Source: Anniella stebbinsi (taxonomy: Eukaryota; Chordata; Lepidosauria; Squamata; Anniellidae). Taken from it: DNA of 64,000 nucleotides. A model generated the notes under the pieces. That model saw nothing but the letters and a program-made list of their open reading frames with translations, did no database searches and had not been told where the DNA came from. Shown piece by piece: positions 10,663-23,400 of this stretch (positions are counted from its first letter, which is position 1; every line of letters starts with the position of its first letter). Position numbers and translations under genes: made by a program. The DNA is taken from positions 278,760,310 through 278,824,309 of the forward strand of contig JARDYH010000002.1 in assembly GCA_029215795.1 (NCBI GenBank), written 5' to 3'.

Positions 10663-11303
10663 AATTTATTTATTCATTTATTATATTCCTCCTTTCCTCC
10701 AAGGAGCTCAAGGCAGAGAACCCCAACTTTTGTCCTCATAATTGTTAGCAGAAGTCAGAATTTGTGTGTTCTTAAAGAACAATGCTAGAGGCAATTCTTT
10801 AATAGTAGATGACGAAACCCCCCCCGAATGTTTATTCTTAGAACAAAAAAATGAAACCTTAATCGATAGGAGTGGAGAGATAAACTAATCTTATCAAGTC
10901 TTCTTGAAGACTTCTTACTGTCATTAGAAAACATAACTGTTATAGAGAGAACATAACTGTCAGAGAGAGAGAGAGCAGTTAGAACCAGGAAGCAAGCCTG
11001 AGAATTGCATTATGGGACACACCTACAATCTTCAGTTAAAGAGATACTAACCAGTCAAAATAAAGAACATACATGTCTCTAACTGATTAACTATCTGATT
11101 CTCTGCTGCACTCCTCCCTTATGACAGGCTGAGTTTCTTGCACAATCTATGTTGATCACATCTAACAATAATAACCCTGTGAAGTAGGTTATGCTGGGTT
11201 ACTGTCCCAAGGTCTCCCAGTGAGCTTCATGGCTGAGTGGAGATTTCAACTCCAGTCCCCCTGGTTCTAGTCCAACTCTCTAACCAGTACACCACACTGG
11301 CAG
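10663..11303 (-). repeat. tRNA-derived SINE (squamate type), split by an LTR
   Basis: Read on the minus strand, the element starts near 11303 with GTGGTGTACTGGTTAGAGAG (tRNA-related head), continues through the AAGCTCACTGGGAGACCTTG body, and ends near 10663 with CCTTGAGCTCCTTGGAGGAA and an AT-rich tail. A 425-bp LTR plus target duplication (10743-11172) splits it. The same SINE occurs at 14728-14915 (-) and about 16050-17125 (+). Confidence 0.7.
10743..11167. mobile_element. Solo LTR with 5-bp target duplication
   Basis: 425 bp bounded by TGTTAG and CTAACA and flanked by ATAAT on both sides (10738-10742 and 11168-11172). AATAAA lies at 11059-11064. Neither flank carries internal retroviral sequence, so this is a solo LTR left by recombination. 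It interrupts a SINE, which gives the relative age. Orientation is probably plus, from the AATAAA. Confidence 0.75.
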
Positions 11304-11691
11304 TCATCATGGATCCTATGTGCACAGGCAATGCTCAACCATTGCATACAAATATCCAGAAGATAAATGTAACATTGGAATGGGGAACATCTCTGTTTCT
11401 TACAACTTGAACAGATTCTTTTATGAATGAAACTGCAGACAAGCCTTTTTAATCACAACTTGATTAACATTTCATACATCTAGAGACTGGATAAAATTAC
11501 TTTTCATCCTGCAGGTCACCAATCTGTGCTCCATGCCCTAGGAAAGAAGTAACTCATACATCCACAAAATGCTGTTTATTTCATTTTTAAAATCAGACAA
11601 AAGGTTTGGGTTTTAAAAAAACATACCCCATATCTACACCCCTTAACTAACTTACAGCCAGATCCTCTGCATTTTTACAGACCTTCTTTTG

Positions 11692-11854
11692 TATCTGGTC
11701 ATGAAGGCAGGGCTCCTGCAGCTTTAACAGTTGTGACGAAGAAGGAATGACACCAGGTGCTGCATGCATGCAAATGACTCCTGCTGAAATTCCCTTTTCT
11801 ATGCAACTGTTAAAAGATACAGGAGCCCTGTCCTCCTTTCCATATGGTCACCCT
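11692..11854. repeat. hAT-type MITE of the GGTGACCATATG family
   Basis: The right end CATATGGTCACCCTA (about 11840-11854), the inner phrases GCAGGGCTCCTGCAGCTTTAAC and CAGGAGCCCTGTCCTCC, and a palindromic body match the elements at 12683-13002 and 16247-17099. The left end is worn (GTATCTGGTCATGAAGGCAG) and I found no target duplication. Confidence 0.6.
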
Positions 11855-12387
11855 AGACAGTTCCCTAGGCTCTGATCAGATCTGGGCCTGCTTTGCTTCC
11901 TCAGTGTTACTACAGCATGTACTGTCCACCTTTGCAACTGTTGGTTGGAAGAAAGGATGGCTAGGCAAAGTCTCATGTGCACTTACTTTCACTCCCTTAA
12001 CTTACAGGTGATGGATGGGGTTCTACCAGTGCTGACTCTTGTTAGGCATCTGCATGTGCTACCCTGTTGCATTCCCTGTGCCCTGGCAACTTTTTACACT
12101 GGCAATAGGCGAGATCTGCAAAAGGAACCCTATTTCTGTACCCTTATTTTTGGTATACTAGGCATATATTCAGAAGAGGGCTTGCATCAAGGGTAGGCAT
12201 GGTTGGGTACCAGCTGATGGCCTGCTGACAAGGGCCCCCTGGAGTTGCTCCTTCTTTTCACCATGCAACCTGCTTGTTCATCTGTCTCTGGCCCAGACAA
12301 CAGCGGTGGTGATGAGTAGGAGATACCACTGCCAACTGTCTCTCTGCCTATCAAGCAAGCAAATGGTAGCAATGATAAGAGTATGGC

Positions 12388-13449
12388 CTGTTCAGACAAC
12401 ACTTCAGGCTCTGTGGTTAGTGAACTGTTGTTCTCTGGGGTTAGCACTAACTGCAAACCATCGGTCGCACAAGACACCATAAACCTGCCCGTTTCCCGGT
12501 TTCCTAATCCACACACTAACCACAAGCGTTTGTGCTAAGCTCCTGACTCCTCCGAATGCTCCATCCCATATCCCAGCAACCCTTGTGGTATGAGCCCCTT
12601 AGTGCCCACCATTTTAGGTCTGTTTCTTCCCTCCTCAGCTATTCATTTTATGCCAAGTGCTTTGAAGCTGATGATCACCGCCTAGGCTGATCATAAGAAA
12701 AGGAAGACAGGGCTCATGTAACTTTAACCATTGTAGAGAAAAGGGAATTTCAGCCAGTGTCATTTGTATGCAATTAGTTCCTGGTGAAATTCCCTCTTCA
12801 TCACAACAGTTAAAGTTGCAGGTACTATACTAGAGTGACCATATACAAAAGAAAGCAGGGCCCCTGCAATTTTAACTGTTGTGATGAAGAGGGAATTTCA
12901 CCAGGAACTAATTGCATACAAATAACACTGGCTGAAATTCCCTTTTCTTTACAACTGTTAAAGTTACATGAGCCCTGTCCTCCTTTTCATATGGTCAGCC
13001 TATCACCGCCTCCATCACCAGTTCCTGAACAGAAACTTGCCGTTCAGGAATACGCATTCCTTCCCCTCTCGACTGCAGATTCAAAGCCATTTGCGGCACT
13101 ACGATACTGTCATGTTTGCGCCGCCACTTTGAAAGGGTTGCCCGCTATATTTTATGCTGGCAGCCATTTTGAGCAGCCACATCACCATGGCAGCAATCAG
13201 CAGTGGAGATCATACTTGCTGGCTAGAGCAGCATAGGCGATTTAGGCCGCTCTATGATTCCAGCCCATTAACCTGGGATCGCATAAGCCACTTTATGCCA
13301 AGTGCTACTAACCCTGCTGCAGAATGGTCCGAATGTGGTTACAAAGTGACCATGGTTTAGCAAAATGATTTGCACAAGACACCCTAAACCCTGCTACTTA
13401 ACCAAAAAGGCTTAACCAGCAGGGCTTAGGGTGTTGTCTGAACAGGGCC
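12388..13449. mobile_element. Composite MITE with TTCAGACAACAC ends
   Basis: Left GGCCTGTTCAGACAACAC and right GGTGTTGTCTGAACAGGGCC are inverted ends about 1.06 kb apart. The 320-bp hAT MITE at 12683-13002 sits inside. The same termini appear in smaller palindromes at 44955-45125 and near 54590. No clean target duplication was found, so the pairing of these two ends is tentative. Confidence 0.45.
12683..13002. mobile_element. 320-bp palindromic hAT MITE with 8-bp target duplication
   Basis: The ends TAGGCTGATCATAAG and CATATGGTCAGCCTA are inverted. TCACCGCC is duplicated exactly on both sides (12675-12682 and 13003-13010). The arms (about 12683-12830 and 12860-13002) are near-complementary for most of their length, so the whole element can fold into one long hairpin. 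An internal terminus-like TAGAGTGACCATATAC near the centre suggests two family units head to head. An 8-bp duplication is the hAT signature. Confidence 0.85.
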
Positions 13450-14057
13450 GATGAGGAGCAAGAGCAGCTGGTGACAATAGTGGTGAGAAAGTAGAGTCAC
13501 TGAAGGAAGGAGCACGTTGAATAGTTGCCCCAAGAGCCAGCACAGAGTGTGAGAGGAAGACCCCAGATGCATGCTCAAAATGTACTTTAAAAATGGTACT
13601 GTCTGAATGGTTGACTGAGTATCCCAGCAGCTGGCATTTACTTGTATATTTTCTGTTATGGACTCAGCAATCACATGTGAACATTTGGCTACGCTCTACC
13701 TATCTAGCCTTGTATTTCTAAAAGCTGCCTCTTGGCTCATGGTCAAGAAAGCTTCCACCTGTGCAGAAGATCATGAAAAAAGATTTTAATTAGTATAAGA
13801 CTGGTAAAATGTTATACTCTTAACTATTTTTTAACTTCTGTTCATCATTGTCACCTTCAATATCCCTTGTATCTTACTATGGCGAGAGTAACGGTCATTT
13901 TCTGCAGCACTGACTGACTTCCCAATACTTCAGTATTCAGTACAAGGTCTGCTCAATCTGCGGATATGATCGCTGTTTTGTTTTCTTTCCCAACTGCTTA
14001 CTTTGGACATAGCACTAAAGAGCAGGTGAGATTATCTTTATCAGGTACACCACACGG
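13011..14057. other. Intergenic tail between converging genes
   Basis: No coding exon was recognised. The stretch is downstream of FFAR4 (minus strand) and probably holds its 3' untranslated region. TTTAAT at 13785-13790, ATTAAA on the minus strand, is the nearest variant poly(A) signal I see, about 270 bases past the stop. Confidence 0.35.
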
Positions 14058-14465
14058 TTATCTGGAAATAACAGACATGTTGAAATGTCCACGGTTTTGT
14101 TGTCTCAGAGTACTGTCTGTCACAGTCTCTTTTTTCCTTGGAGGACCTGGGCAACAGAAAAAGATTCTCCTCCACTCATGTCTGGATTGGGCTACATTAT
14201 ACAAAACTGGATTGACAATTGAATTGGAAAATGTGAAGACCATTATCCAGAAGAAAAAAGAAGGCAAAATCTGCACATCTGGTTTGAACCTCTGCACTAG
14301 AATGAGGAGAATGGTGATGATTATTGGGCTCCACATGACAAAGAAAGAAATCATCAGTATAAACAGAGTCCGTAACAGTTTGAAGTCCTGTTGGGAAATT
14401 CGAATGTGGTGACTCTCTGAGTAAGCCAAGCCAGCATGCAGACGTCTTCTTGATGCTTTTGCAAT
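14058..14465 (-). CDS. FFAR4: FFAR4 coding exon 3 and stop
   Basis: Acceptor TAATGCAG, then IAKASRRRL. It encodes intracellular loop 3 onwards, TM6, TM7 and a Ser/Thr-containing tail ending SVISR. No extra exon like the primate long-form insert was seen. Confidence 0.95.
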   Translation of the reverse strand: MAKASRRRLHAGLAYSESHHIRISQQDFKLLRTLFILMISFFVMWSPIIITILLILVQRFKPDVQILPSFFFWIMVFTFSNSIVNPVLYNVAQSRHEWRRIFFCCPGPPRKKETVTDSTLRQQNRGHFNMSVISR

Positions 14466-17400
14466 CTGCATTAAAAAACATAATGATAAAATAACTTTTC
14501 AGTCAAGAATTTTGCAAAACTTTGGAAGCTAAACTATATTACATTTCCCCCCCTCACTCTAGAAGGCTACTGAAAAATGATCTTTTTGATTTCAAGCTTA
14601 ATATTTCTCAACAATAATGTGATATTTTTCTAGCTGTTCACAACCCTTGCGTGGAGTTTTCCCTCTCACATTTTTTAAATTCATCATTACATGTAACTGC
14701 CCTGCTTTTTTTTCCTCTTGAAAGGAACCCTAACCAGCTTACATTGTCCTCCTCCTCTCCATTTTACACTCACAACAACCCTATGAAGTAGGTTAGGCTG
14801 AGAGTCAATAACTGGCCTAAAGTCATTCAGTGAACAACATGGTCGAGTGAGGACTAGGCCCTGATCCCCTGAGTCCCAGTCCAACACTCTAACCGCTATA
14901 CTACACTGGCTATGGTTCCCTCACCCCCACCTCCAATTTCTGTTTTCCTTACATTGAGCTTACACTACTGCAACCATAGCAACCATGTTAATATGTGTTA
15001 GCAACATGTCTGAGACTTACAGCAATGCACTGACAACCCAGTCCACAAGGTTTTATTCAACAAGATGATACCTCAGCCCTGTCAGTCACAATGGCTTCAT
15101 GTATCCTGGTAAGACCATCTTCTGGAATATGATCCTCAGTGCTAAGCATCTCACATTTCAGATAACATTATTGACAAATAGAAAAGGTTTCAGAGGAGAA
15201 CTACAGAGATGGCAAAGGATGAAGGAGGGAAGTGGAATGAAGAAACAATGTCTAGCTCAGAAGTGGAATTCTAACTCAGAAGAAAGTAGGCATCCCACTG
15301 ACAAGACCACCACTACCAATCTACCATAATCCAGACCAGTACCAAGCACAAAAGGATACAAAATATGTGCAGAGCACATGATCATACCAAAAGACACCAA
15401 CATATAATATGTGTAGGATATTATCAAGGAATGGAAACACCTATATTTTTTCAGCCTGTCTTTACCCATGGTGTACATCAGCTCTTCTAACAAACCAGAA
15501 TCGAAAGCCAAGGACAACCCTGACTTATGTTTCTGGCTTGTTAGTAGTGGAGCAAGTCAGAGATCCCAGTTAGGACATGACAGTAACCAAACCACAGACA
15601 GAGGCTCCCTAGTTTGTTTAGCTTCCTGCTCTGACCGGCAGGAAGACTGCATTCTTGCTTGGTCACAGTGAGCCAGAACTCTTTGGCTCACTGTGACATG
15701 TCAATAACGCCACATCACAACAAGTTAGATATCAATTAAACATTTGGAAATGTTTCCTATCTAAGAATAGTTCAGTAATGGAAAAAGCAGATTGGAATGA
15801 CTATGGGAATATCCTCTGGAAGACTTCAAAGGTAGAGATGGATAATAGAACATAGTCCACTGGCCTATCTGACCTAATAATCTCAGCTTGATGGACAACA
15901 GAGTTTCAAGGTCGGTCCCAGCCTTGTTAAACAAGATTCTAGGGCTGGCCAAAGACATTTTGCTGCCTGAGGCAAAGCAGCAAATGGATCACCCCCACCC
16001 CCTCTACCACCCAAATCAGGGTGCAAAGCTCCCAAAGCAAGCAAAGTTAAGAGAAGCAGAGTGGTGCAGTGGTTAGAGCATTGTACCAAGACACAGGAGA
16101 TCTGGGTACCCACTTGGCCATGAAGCTCACGGGGTGACTTTGGGCAGTCACTGCCTGTCAGCCAGTCACTGCCTCTCAGCCTAACCTGCCTCGCAGAGTT
16201 GTTGTGTGGGTAACATGGAGAGGAGGAAGATCAGGTATCCTTGAAGTAGAGTGACCATATGAAAAGGAGGACAGGGCTCCTTTAACAGTTGAATAGAAAA
16301 GGGGATTTCACCAGGTGTCATTTGTATGCATGCAGCACCTGGTGAAATTCCCTCTTCATCACAAAAATTAAAGATGCAGGAGTGCTGCTCTCTTGACCAG
16401 ATACTTTAACTGTTGTGATGAAGAGGGAATTTCACCAGGGGTACCTCTAGATGCTTCCACCAGTGTGAAGTCATCTAGGGGCAAAGGGGCTTTGCTCTGC
16501 ACTAAAAACGTCGGGCATTTATCCCAACTTTTTTAGGTTTGAGCAACGCGACGATGGCTTTTGCCGTCTGTCGCTGTTGCTCCAGAACTTCTGAGAGGCC
16601 TTCCCAGTCTATGGCGACCTCTGATTGGTCGCCAGGGGATGGGAAGGGAAGAGGGTGGACCAGCGAGCCATAAGCTCACTGCACTACCTCCGCGCCTCCA
16701 CAGTCCTCCCGCCATTAAAAAAAAATAAAGTTAAAAAAATAAAACCTAACCTCCGTGCCTCCGCAGTCCTTCCCCACCTCCATTTAAAAAATAAATTTAA
16801 AAAACCCACTTACCTTAGAGTAGGGGAGCCGATGCTCCCTGCTGCCCCTCCAGCTGTCACTGGGCAGCTGCGCATGTGCGGCACCAGGAAAAGCTGCCTT
16901 GGCGTTCCTTCTGGTGTACATAGCCGGAAGGAGCACAAATGCGCATTGTGTCACCTGCTGCCGGCACAACACAATGCAGGCGCCGTGAAGAGGCGGCCCA
17001 GGTGTTGCATGCATACAAATGATACCTGCTTTAATGCCCTTTTCTATACAACTGTTAACGATATAGAAGCCCTGTCCTTCTTTCCATATGGCCACCCTAC
17101 CTTGGAGGAAAGGTGGGATATAAATGTAGAAAATCCCACAGATATCTTTCCTCATCCCTGACAATAAAAATGCAACATTAACAAATTAAAGCCACATGTG
17201 AAGACAGCTAAGAAAGGGATTAAATGAAATAAAATAGCCAATGACTTGCTGCCCTTCCATGACTCCCAAAAGCTGCTGCTTGAGACAGCTGCCTCACTCT
17301 GCATAATGGTAGGCTCTGATTCAAAACCTTGCCAAAGCTGCAATCCTTCGCTCCCATGCCACTTGTTTATACTTGCGGCACACCATTTTTACACACAACA

Positions 17401-20400
17401 ATGACGCACCTTTGAGCGTCTTGCTTATGCTTTGCATGCATGCTACTAAGCATAAGGAAAGGAAGTAGTTCTAAAACTGAACATCTATTCTAGACAGCAT
17501 TAGTGTTACACCTGCACCGAACACAAACAAAATGCAAATCACGAGACGTTTTGCTTCACTGAACACCTCTGGAATTTGAGGTGGGATGGGAGGCAGTTGT
17601 CACACCTGGTATGGTGCAGGGGTGGGTGGAAGGTAGATGTTGGCATAAAGTTTCCTGGACCCTGTCCACTACCTCAGATGTGTGAAGTGTTAACCTTGAA
17701 GTGGCTTTTCTCTATACTGTGGGGAGAGATATAAACTGTGTTATCAGTGGGAACTGAAATGCAAAAAAATGCAAAATAGCTGCCACTCAAAAAACATTGT
17801 TGGCCGATAACACAGACCACATTGCAAAGGAGAGACAATTAGCATATGTAGTGATTTTTCAAAAATCCTTGCCGCTCTACTGCAGGTCACCTAGAGATTT
17901 ACTAATAGATCCAGATATACTGCACTGTATGAAAGGATGGTGGGGTCATATGCCACCTCAGAGAGCAGGCTTTTTCTTTGGTCTGCATTTCAAAGCAAAC
18001 CAACCTGATCCTCACCTCTGGGCTAATGTGCACATTGGCACACAGTTACCCTTTGGATCCTGCAGTTCTCCAAAATTGCAATGCAGTTCTTGGCTCGAAA
18101 AATAAACTAAAATACATATTTGGTAGGGTTGAATACATTTAGATATGGGTACTTTGAGAGAAAATACATTTTGAAATACAAAACTATGTTAAAAAATATA
18201 TGAATTTTCACACAGGGTTTTTTTTTAAATAAAATGCAGATAAATGTGGTAATGGGATGGAATGTACTTAAGTATGGACACATGGAAGTGAAACTGACCA
18301 AAACCAGACTGATTGGTCCATCCCTATCAATAGGGTAGTACTATGTACCCACTAAAGAGGAGTAGGCAATGTGGTGCCACCAATGTGCCCCTGAACACCT
18401 TTCTTGGCAACCACCAAGGTGTCCTACCATTCCCACTTTTTTAAAAAAATAACATATGTTCTTACCAGCAGCTGGACTGCTGTGAAATAGTTTTCTGTCG
18501 AGGCTGAAAATGTTGGGTTCAAAGGTGTTGTGTAGAGTGTTGAGGCTCAAACTCTACCTGTACTCAGCCTTTGGGGCAGGTTTCCTGTCCTTTGCTACAC
18601 CTCCAATGGCAGCCATTTTTCGATGGTGTTAGGACAGTTTCTCAAATTGCCAAATGTGCCCATGCCTGAAAGGTTGTCTACCCCTGGCTATGAAAGGATT
18701 TGGAAATGGTATTTCTTTTTGGTCCATGCCTTTCCTGTGAGATAAGCAAAATAAATGCCAGCATCTCTCACCTGTATTCAGATAGTGTGTCTTAAAAAAG
18801 AATAATTATGAGTTCTTAGCAAAACCCTTTTGCCTGCTAGCTAGGGAGGTCTGACCTAGGAAGCTAGGTAGCTTTTCCCCTTGGTAGCCTAGCCAGTTGA
18901 CCCTCCATGTGTACTGTAGCCAAGAGAAGGTACAATTTCAAAGAATGGCTACATCTCCTTGACATCTCATGCAAAACATTATTTAAATCTTATGGGATTC
19001 AGCTCTATATAGTTTACTTATAAGTATCAAAAGGAATTGAAAAGAAGAACAATGTGGGACACAGAAGTCAGCCTTACAGTCAATAAGGCAAATTAAATTT
19101 AGACTCTTGCTCTCAAATGAGAATTGGAAGAGTAAAGAATAAATAACAAGTAGAAAACGCTTCTGTGACGATACCCCACGTTTCTGTCTCCCTAAGTATG
19201 TCTGGGTTAGTATGTCTGGAGAGTGCGGAATGTTGGACTGAGTGGGTGTGGCTGATGATGCTGGGAAAGGGAGGAGGAGGAGTATATATAGTGTGAGGGA
19301 GTGTTTTAGATTATCTTAACGCCTTATCATTTTATTGTCTTGGTCGTGTGGATGATAGCAGTGTGTGTTCTAGTCACGAGGGTGTGAAGAGATTATAAAG
19401 ATTTAGGATGAGTAGTAAGATTATTAGAAGTGTTAAGAATAAGCAGGTGTTAAATTGATTTGAAAGAACTGTTAACAACAGTAAACGTTTTATTTTATTT
19501 TTGCTACCACAAACCATGTGTCAGCTTGGCTTTGTAACCTGCTCTATAAGTTTAATAAAGAAAGATGTATCATTACACCTTCAACCAACACACTTACAGG
19601 AGAACCTTATTCAAAACCCTTAACACCCTTTTCCCCTCTGCTATAAGGGAAACGTGGTGCGTCTTTTACCCTTCCCTCAGGTATTTGAGTGGTGGTGCTT
19701 AGCCTGAGAGGGGTGTGCTCATCTAGGCCTAGTGTTTGAGGCTGTGGCGGCACAGCTTCCCAGTTCCATCATACAGAAATTAGCAGTTTTGTTTCCTCTT
19801 GGGAAATCAAATGTTTAAATCCACTGAAATGTAATTTGCATGTTGTTTGACTATTATGAAAAGGTTTTTTTAAAAGTGCTTTTCATTTGACTTGCGCCAA
19901 ATTTGACTGTGTCCTTTTTATAATAGGAAACTATTTTGCATACATGCTGCATCCCATTGTTCTTCTGTTTCCACTCCTACTTTCCTGAGAAAAGAAAACT
20001 GTGTTTGTTTAAACCAGGAGTGCAGAACCTTTTTCAGGCGGGGGGTGGGGGGGGAGCGGGGCGGACGGGGGGATTGCCATTTTAGTTTTTTCTCCTCTCT
20101 CAACTGTGGCTGCTCTTTCCCACACCAGCAGATTCCCAGGCTTTACATGGGACCTTGCATCCCAGAGTGTGCACTGCACAAGTCAATCCTGCCAGCCTGT
20201 GGAAGAGTAGCTGCTCTTCTAGGCACTGGCAGAATTGCCCACATCCTCGCTGTTATCTCCAGTCTCAGACTGGAGATAACAGTGGGGATTCCCTCTGGGG
20301 GTTGGGGTTCCTCCAGGAGATGGGGCCCCTAAGGCCCTGCCCTACCACCTGTAGGAACCCCAGAAGCTCTGCAGGCAAGATCAGGGAACCTGTTGGGGCA

Positions 20401-23400
20401 GATTAGGCCTGCAGGCCAGGAGTTCAGTGCCCTTGGTGTAAACTTTAAAATGTGGTTATGCAAAATCAGCTTGAACACATTTGCTCTATGCTGGTTTCAA
20501 CCTGAACGTGCAAGAGTTAAAATTATGGTGGGGGCAAAGACGCAGATGCAAGCCCCACCCCCAACATCAGTGCTAAATGCATGAAAGTCTTTAGAGCTGC
20601 CTGCGTATCTGCAGATACTGGGGGCAGGGCTTCCATGTGTGGCCTCAGCTCCCTCTCCCATCTTTAGCCCACATATGTGCAAGCTCAACACTTGCCTAAG
20701 GCCTATAGCACCAGAAACAGATGAGCGATAGCTCATCTGGCAACAATTCAGATTGCCCTCAAGAATGAAATGAAGATCAACTAGTTTTCTTGCACCAACC
20801 CATTGTTATCGAGTTAAGTAATTTAGGTACTAGTGTATGATGGATCTAATGGTATTTCAAACATTATCATTGCTCATTCTGCCTCCTTCGCCCTTGAATA
20901 TAAACTTGTCTAGGTTCTTACCAGACTGGCTTTAGGCCTAGTTTTGGAACAGAAACTGCCTTGGCTACTCTGTAGTATGACTTACTCCACAGGACAGCCA
21001 TGGGTCTGTGATTATGTTGAGTCAGTAATTCGCGCTACCATTGACCATAGTATCTTTTTAGATTGCTGGGCTAGGTTGGGAGTTGATGGCACTGTGCTTC
21101 AGTAGTTCAACCCCTATCTTCAAATAGATCTCAAAAGGTGGTGTTAAGGATTTGCTAGTTTATTGTTGGGGATTTATCCACAGGTGTTCAACGGGGTTCA
21201 GTCCTGTCCTGTATACTTCTACGTATAGCCAGGAGAGGCAGCCTGGCAGTTTGGGTTGAGAACATAAGAAGTGCCATGCTGGATCAGAGTGAGGGTCCAT
21301 CTAGTCCAGCACTCTGTTCACACAGTGGCCAACCAGCTGTCGACCAGGGACCAACAAAGCAGGACATGGTGCAATAACTGGGTATCAACTATGCTAGCAC
21401 CTCTACTCAAATTATAATGAGCTGAACTGAGGTGAGCACAGTCCACAGAGAGCAGACCACCTGCTCTGACTCTGGGCCTGCCCTGCGGTGGGAAGAAAGA
21501 GAGACACAGAACATCCCTAAGTGTCATCACTATGCTAACAACATTCAGCTCCATCTCTGCTTTTCAACAGAACTGGGTTAGCTGATGGAAACCCTGAATG
21601 AATCCCTCAGAACAGCAATGGAAATTATTAATGTGAATAACTAAAGCTCAAGGCAGACAAAACGGGGTCAGATCTAGTCTCAATGGGGTTAGTCATGAGT
21701 AAAGATCAAACGTGTAGTGTGTGGTTATCACTAAACCAAGTATCCTTCTGGATTTCTAGGTGGTTGCTGTGGCCAAGTGTCTTTTATCAGATTTGGCTGG
21801 CACACCATCTATGGCTCCTCCTAGATTATGATGACCCGGCCACTGTGACAAATACTTTGGTAACCATCAGGCTGGACTATTGTGGAATGTTCCAACAGGG
21901 CGGAGAAGCTGCCTCTGAAGATGGCCTGGTGGCCTGATTCATTATAAGTGTAGACTGAAGGTTGTGTAATACACTAGCACTAATGCAACTGGATCGGCTG
22001 CCAATTAATTTGGGGGCACAATTCAATGCAGAGTCTAACCTAAATGCTCTGGGCCCAGATTACATAAAGGACTACTATCTCCCACACAAGCCTTCATGTA
22101 TACCGATACCCTCAGAAATGTTCTGGTCCAAATATCTTTCCTGCTTGAGCTCAGTACTAGCTGGACCAATGGTCTGACTAGAGATTGGTATAAAGCTGCT
22201 TCTGAATATTCCTAACCACATCCATAGAAAATTGCTGCATTGCAAATGCATTTATTTCCTTTTAACTCTTCCAAACTTTTCTACGAAGAAGGCCGAAGTG
22301 TTGTGGCCAATGGGGGGAACTTAAGCTGTCCATGGCTCTCTAGCACCATCTACCATGGTGCTGGCGTACTTTCGAGACAGCAGCTTTCCACACTCCTGAC
22401 TGGCCACTGCCGTACACACAGGCAGGAGCAGGGCTTTGTCTCAGAGCAACATGCATTCCACGTAAGTGCAAATTTTGATTCTGGGCACAGAGAATTCACC
22501 ATTCACAGAGGATCCCAGCGTTCACAGAGGGGCAATGCCTAGTCAAATTGCAAATGCTGGCATATACTCACATGTAGGATTTCTACTAGTGATCAGGGGG
22601 TGGGATTTGTGCTACAAAGCAAAGCAGAATGACATGTGTAAAAGGAGCAAACATGTGTTTGCTTGGAATAATATGACATGTTGCAGAATGAAGCATTTCT
22701 TGGCCCAGAATTTAATAGAAAGTACACTCCCCCCCCAAGATGAAAGTACACTCCCCCTCCCCCCCCCAAGATGATCTCATGCTTACCATAGGACGTCAGG
22801 TATCTCCTGCTGATCCTGATTGTGAGGATTGATTTTGGGTTTTTCCCCCCCACACCATGTTGCTGTATAACAACAACTGTTATTATACAGGCAATCTATT
22901 GCTTTTCATAACACAACGTTCAGCTTCCAAGGCCCTCTTCCAGGTGCATCCTCCAAGGGAAGCTTGGATGGTAGCACCAAGAGAGAGGGCCTTCTCAGTG
23001 GTGCCCCCCAGTTCCCCGACGAAGCCTGCCTGGCGCCAACATTATTTTGGCGCCAGATTAAAACTCCCCTCTTCTCTCAGGCATTTGGCAGCACACAATG
23101 AGTTTTAAATTAGGTCTTGGATCATCTTTGGCTGTTGGTTTAACAAATTGTTCTTAGATATATGTTGCCAGAGAGCTCCGACTATGGAGCGGTATAGGAA
23201 CGTGATAAATGAAATAACTGCAACTCATATAAAATTCCGTCTCATCTTCCAGTATGCATTGGGACAAAGACGTCCTGGCCACTGGCCACTGGCAACAACG
23301 ATCAGATACAATCACAGTACAATCAGATACATGTCCACTCTGTGGAGGCTGGTGGCTCTGATTTTGGTGGGGCCGTGAATCCATTCTGGGTTTCAGTCAG

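Noticed and set aside
16050..16110. A functional tRNA gene
   Set aside because: The tRNA-like head belongs to a SINE that recurs three times in the window, and the B box is decayed.
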